Shown here in pieces: positions 59,881 to 64,000 of a DNA stretch of 64,000 nt. Origin of the DNA: Uranotaenia lowii (lineage: Eukaryota > Arthropoda > Insecta > Diptera > Culicidae); NCBI RefSeq assembly GCF_029784155.1, contig NC_073693.1:156302848-156366847 (forward strand). The letters are read 5' to 3'. The translations under genes and the position numbers were made by a program. The notes under the pieces were generated by a model. That model made no database searches. It was not told the origin of the DNA and was given only the letters and a program-made list of their open reading frames with translations. The stretch's first letter is position 1, and each line of letters begins with the position of its first letter.

Positions 59881-61026
59881 TTATTTTGTTTTGTATTTAA
59901 TCATTGTCAGTCCTTTCCCTAAACAGGTGCTTGTTACTCGAAATACCTTTAATTTGCTAGCACTCACTCAAAATCCAGATTCTATTGGGACACCATATCT
60001 GTTATCGTTGACTCTCACCTCTGAAATGAAAGAAAGGAAAATTGGTTTTAATTATTGATTCTTTAAAAAAATCTAGAAATAAGGTAAGCTAAAATAAGGG
60101 AACCGCCTATGAAATTCAAAGCCTAGAACTTGAGGGAAATTTGTGTTCAAATGAGCTTTCGGAATTATTATCCTAATCCTTGAACAAGTTGCTTCAAGTG
60201 CCCGCAGCCTCGTCAGTTGGCTTCACTTGAACCCACAGATAATAAACTTTAGCGGAACACACAAATCTCCATAACTCACCCTCAGACAAAAGCCCCCTTC
60301 ATACCTACCACCCGAACTTATCAACCCCTAAATCATTGACAAGAAAGTTACAATGAGAAGAAAGAAAAAGAAAAAAAAAACAAGAAGCTTGAGTTCTTCC
60401 ATCATATCACACCATTAATACCGCAAATAAAAACAAAACGTGCACAGCATTCGCAGCGGCACACATAAACCAGAACGAGCCCGAGGGGCATAAATTTTCC
60501 AAAACCTCAAAAGCAAGGAAGTCATAACCATTACTTTTCTTCTCTCCGAAGCCCACTTTCGGGGGGCATGTTTCTGTTTTCATCTTTAAAAACGACAACA
60601 GCAACGGCAAAAATGGTCACCCCGCTGCAAGCTCGTGTGTCTTTTCGCTCTCCTTCCTGCTCTCTGGCGCAACCGGATGTGGAGCGAAATATTCTTTCTG
60701 CGATAAAAAGTCTTATTAAAGCGTTTAATTTCCTCTTAAAGTGATATATGGAGCAACATTATGTCCTAATATACATAAATTTTGTGGTGCGAAAAAGCGA
60801 GTGATTTTTTTTTTCTTAGTTCTTTTTTTCTTTCGATGTATGTAGGGATCCTTCGGGGTGAAAGTTCTTTGCAAACTCCACAAGCTTCAAACGTGGCAAA
60901 GCGGAAAGATTTGCGAGCATGTTCCGATGATGATGACTTTGGGTGTCCTGCGGATGGCTCGAATTTACACTTCTTATTAGCCGAACAAACAGTGGGTTTG
61001 AAGTTGAAGTTTTTAGGAAAATCATG
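59881..61026. other. no recognised gene
   Basis: The first part may be the displaced 3' UTR of the non-LTR element. Open frames at 60407-60610 and 60782-61078 have no recognisable product. No repeat boundary was seen before the LTR-like start at 61027. Confidence 0.45.
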
Positions 61027-61700
61027 GTGTTACGATCAACACCGCTGGGCTCGACGGACGGCCCTGTCGAAAAGATAAAATGTCAGCTGAATTTCACGAA
61101 CGTCATGAGAGAGGAAAAGCAGTAAATCGGAAGAAAAAGAGAGAGTAGGAAAATTAAAGTCATTCTAAGATCAGTTTGTAAAAGAAGTAGAGGAAAGTTA
61201 AGCAGAGAAAAGTTCAAGTAGAGGAAAAGTTAAATTGAAAATTATAGTTCAAAAGAGTAAAATAGAAAGTTAAGTGTTTGGTCGTGGACGAAGTAAAGCC
61301 ATCTCATTTGATCAGGTTAAACCCTTTACATTACCTAAAATACGTGGAACGTACAATATTATTTGATTTACAGGCAAACTTCTATTGAAGCTCGCGAACA
61401 ACATTTGCCACGTGTGAGAAAAATTAGTTTTCGAATAGTTTTAAATATTAAACTGTAAGTACTCGACCTCCCTCTACGATTGACTTTAGTTGCTAATTAG
61501 GTTTTATTGTACATCCAGATCTATCTCACAAATTTCACTAAGGTCAGGCAGTCTACTTGAGGAAAACCTCATGTGCGAAACTAAAATTGTAAGTTCCTTT
61601 ATTCGCATATTTCCTGAAAAACCTATCTAACATGCATTATAAATAAACATTTTAGCTTTGATCTGCTACTGGCTGATACAAGGAATAGTTAAAAACCTGG
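61027..61700 (+). promoter_or_regulatory. candidate 5' LTR of a BEL/Pao retrotransposon
   Basis: A TGTTACGATCAACACCGC start, typical of BEL/Pao LTRs, lies about 735 bp upstream of the gag ATG. A polyadenylation-like AATAAA occurs at 61643. A TGG suitable for a tRNA primer site occurs at 61670 and again near 61700, so the right edge is not fixed. The partner 3' LTR is beyond the window, so the call cannot be verified here. Confidence 0.4.
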
Positions 61701-61762
61701 TTTAAATATTATCCGAACATTTAATCAAAGCATTTTAATCGGATTCGGATATAACCTCAAAG

Positions 61763-63193
61763 ATGCCTGATACTGGAAAGGAATGTATGTGTTGCGAAAG
61801 ACCGAACGATGCGGAAGATATGGTGTGCTGTGATGGTTGCGGACTGTGGGCGCACTATAGCTGCGTAGGAGTTGATGCCACTATACAAAAGCAACCATGG
61901 AAATGTTCTTCGTGTACAAACCAGCTGCAGGTCCCTAAACCTACGAAATCGGGTTTAAGGAGTAATGCTGGTTCTGGGAAAGCTTCGTCTAAAGCCTCTA
62001 CGAAAACTGATGCCACACTCGTTGAATCTTTTAAGCAACTCGAAAAAGAGCACAAGGAAAAGGAGAAAGCGTTAGAAGAAGAGCGACAATTACGCGAAAA
62101 GCTTCTTGAAATGGAAAGAAGTCTCCGAATTAAGCAGATGGCTCAAGAAAAAGAATTACGGCAAAAGGAATTAGATCTTGAGCGGGAGATGAAAGAGCGT
62201 CAATTGGAACAGGACCGAGAATATATGGAAGTGCGTTTAGCCAAGCAGAAAGAGTTCCAAAAACGGCGCGAAAGTTACAATATGTGTCCGAAACAGTACG
62301 AAGAAGATGAAGAAGGAGCGGTCGGAGGTGTTGGATCTGATTCCCACGGGAAAGTAGAAGATTGGTTGCGTTACCAGAAACCAGAGCATTCTGGTAAAGT
62401 TTCTGCGATGGAACGACATGCCAAAAATCTTTCCAGTTCATTACTACACGATTTGCACAATCTGCAGATGAGCTCCGGCGGTAACGGTGGTAAGCAGTTG
62501 GTGGAAATGACCCCAGAAGAAAGTAGGCTAGTTGCTCAATTACTGGAAAACCACGTCCGGAACGGGTCGGGGTCAACTTCCAAAGGGCCCACTCAAGGGC
62601 AGTTGGCTGCTCGTCAATCGTGTTCGAAGCAATTACCCATTTTCAAAGGCGAAGCTGAGCTATGGCCGATATTTATCAGTAGCTACGAGAGCACTACTAA
62701 AGCGTGCGGCTTTACTAATTTAGATAATTTGAAGCGATTGCAAGACTGCCTCCAAGGTGATGCTCTTGAAGCGGTTCGGAGCAGGTTGATACTTCCCGAA
62801 TTGGTACCAAGTGTGATCCAAGATTTGCGTGACCTGTTCGGAAAGCCTGAAACGCTGCTGAAGGTACTCATATTAAAACTTCGCCAGGCACGGCCCCCTA
62901 GAATGGATCGTCTGGATACATTTATACACTTTGGAATGACTGTTAAACAGTTATGCGACCATTTAGAAGCAGCGAACTTTAAGGACCATTTAAACAACCC
63001 AATGCTAGTTGAAGAATGCGTCGATAAATTGCCACAAAACTATCAAATAGAATGGATCCGCCTAAAGCGCGAACAGCGGGGTCAAGGATTTCGATTTTTC
63101 GCTGACTTTATGAATAGCATCGTTGCTGACGTTTGTGAACTAAACCAGCTCTCATCGATCAAATTGATGGATTCTTCGTCCCGTTTTGGATAA
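61763..63193 (+). CDS. BEL/Pao gag with N-terminal PHD finger
   Basis: A 476-residue frame from ATG 61763. Residues 8-51 form a PHD-type zinc finger (C8, C11, C23, C26, H31, C34, C48, C51, with GLWAHYSC and PWKCSSC), a domain often found at the start of BEL/Pao polyproteins in insects. Residues about 85-175 are a long charged coiled coil rich in Glu, Lys, Arg and Leu. Residues about 285-465 (LPIFKGEAELWPIFISSY, LQDCLQGDALEAVRSRLI, LFGKPETLLKVLILKL) are the conserved gag-like domain (DUF1759 type). It assembles the cytoplasmic virus-like particle and binds RNA. The frame ends at TAA 63191-63193, but coding sequence of the same frame continues beyond it. Confidence 0.88.
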   Translation: MPDTGKECMCCERPNDAEDMVCCDGCGLWAHYSCVGVDATIQKQPWKCSSCTNQLQVPKPTKSGLRSNAGSGKASSKASTKTDATLVESFKQLEKEHKEKEKALEEERQLREKLLEMERSLRIKQMAQEKELRQKELDLEREMKERQLEQDREYMEVRLAKQKEFQKRRESYNMCPKQYEEDEEGAVGGVGSDSHGKVEDWLRYQKPEHSGKVSAMERHAKNLSSSLLHDLHNLQMSSGGNGGKQLVEMTPEESRLVAQLLENHVRNGSGSTSKGPTQGQLAARQSCSKQLPIFKGEAELWPIFISSYESTTKACGFTNLDNLKRLQDCLQGDALEAVRSRLILPELVPSVIQDLRDLFGKPETLLKVLILKLRQARPPRMDRLDTFIHFGMTVKQLCDHLEAANFKDHLNNPMLVEECVDKLPQNYQIEWIRLKREQRGQGFRFFADFMNSIVADVCELNQLSSIKLMDSSSRFG

Positions 63194-64000
63194 GATAAAC
63201 AGAAGAAGAAAGAATATTTCCACCTACACAACGATTTGCCAAGTAGACCTGATGTATCACATAATGCAAAGGTTAATACACAAAATGAAAAACCGTGTTT
63301 TGATTGTCGACGGACGGATCACAAAATCAGGTACTGCGAAGACTTTAAAAAACGCAGTGTCTTCGAACGATTACGAATAGTCGAAAAGAATAAACTTTGC
63401 CGTATCTGTTTGAATAACCACGGGAAAAGTCGATGCAACTTTCGGCTGCGTTGCAATGTAGGTAACTGTGGTGGCGATCATCACTCCCTTCTTCATAGAG
63501 CCGAAGAAATCGTACAACTACACGAAATATCGTGTAATGCCGAACGAAATACGAACCGATCCGTTATATTCCGAATGATGACTGTAACTCTGTACGCAGG
63601 CAGTAAGTCGATGCGAGTCTTAGCGTTCTTCGATGAAGGCTCTTCGGGAACACTTATCGAGGACTCGATCATCAAGAAGCTAGCAATCGATGGTGAGCCA
63701 GAACCGCTGATCGTGACCTGGACAGGAAACATCAAGAGGTATGAGAATTCTTCCAAACGAGTAAGCATGATGATTTCTTCTTGTAACTCGGATGAGAAAT
63801 TTTTGCTAGAAGACGCTCGCACAGTCGCTGAGTTGGTTTTGCCCCGACAAGGTGTTAAGAGCGAGGAAATAAAAAGGCAATTTAAATATTTAGAAATAGT
63901 CCCGATATCTGATTATTCCCCTAGTGAACCAAAGTTAATGATTGGTCTCAATAATTTACACCTTTTTGCACCAATCGAATCACGCATCGGTCAACAAGGC
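63194..64000 (+). CDS. BEL/Pao protease region, partial at window edge
   Basis: This is in the same frame as gag and open to position 64000. It has no obvious own start codon, so it would be expressed by readthrough of the TAA or has been disabled by it. A CCHC knuckle CFDCRRTDHKIRYC begins near 63297. A second Cys/His-rich cluster, CRICLNNHGKSRC through HHSLLH, spans about 63400-63498. The aspartic protease active-site motif of BEL elements appears as FFDEGSSGTL near 63626, followed by the conserved LMIGLNNLHLF segment near 63937. Reverse transcriptase, RNase H and integrase should follow outside the window. Confidence 0.85.

Noticed and set aside
62130..62576. 148-codon minus-strand frame
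   Set aside because: Antisense of the BEL/Pao gag coiled-coil region.

Overview
This is a eukaryotic, A+T-rich window that looks like insect DNA, most probably from a mosquito (Culicidae). The inference rests on transposon families: DD37E-type Tc1/mariner relatives, a BEL/Pao retrotransposon whose gag starts with a PHD finger, tRNA-derived SINEs, Helitrons and many small terminal-inverted-repeat elements. No single-copy host gene was recognised. The window reads as a nested graveyard of transposable elements (TEs); nearly all the long reading frames that make sense are transposon proteins.

Layout. 0-5.5 kb: a (TC)n/(CA)n microsatellite, then unrecognised DNA. 5.5-9.6 kb: a Helitron (minus strand) containing a long-inverted-repeat MITE and a DD37E Tc1/mariner relative, itself split by a truncated Tc1 element. 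9.6-19 kb: a foldback repeat, tRNA-like SINEs, two MITEs with 8-bp target-site duplications (TSDs), and copies of a family with CCGTCAACTGGGGC ends. 19.2-21.6 kb: a second Helitron. 23.6-25.9 kb: an 80-bp minisatellite carrying two precise MITE insertions. 27.5-31 kb: a MITE, a strong palindrome and a decayed mariner relative. 31.3-36.9 kb: a MITE split by a retroposon, inverted copies of a composite repeat, Helitron ends and SINEs. 38.2-39.6 kb and 42.2-45.8 kb: two decayed Tc1/mariner elements, the second interrupted by a 2.3-kb hAT-like element.

The right end holds the best-preserved material. A non-LTR retrotransposon (about 48.2-57 kb, perhaps continuing past 59.9 kb) has a gag-like ORF1 and an endonuclease/reverse-transcriptase ORF2, both damaged. 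A complete 4117-bp hAT transposon (51375-55491) sits inside ORF2 with perfect 8-bp TSDs and encodes an uninterrupted four-exon transposase on the minus strand. A third Helitron lies just after the RT stop. A BEL/Pao element starts near 61.0 kb and runs off the window; its gag and protease frames are open apart from one in-frame stop.

The elements do not form a pathway. Their value is as a dated stack of insertions: in at least eight places the empty site or its TSDs can be read directly, so the order of insertion is clear. Coordinates of TIR elements with TSDs were read base by base; repeat-family limits without TSDs are approximate.
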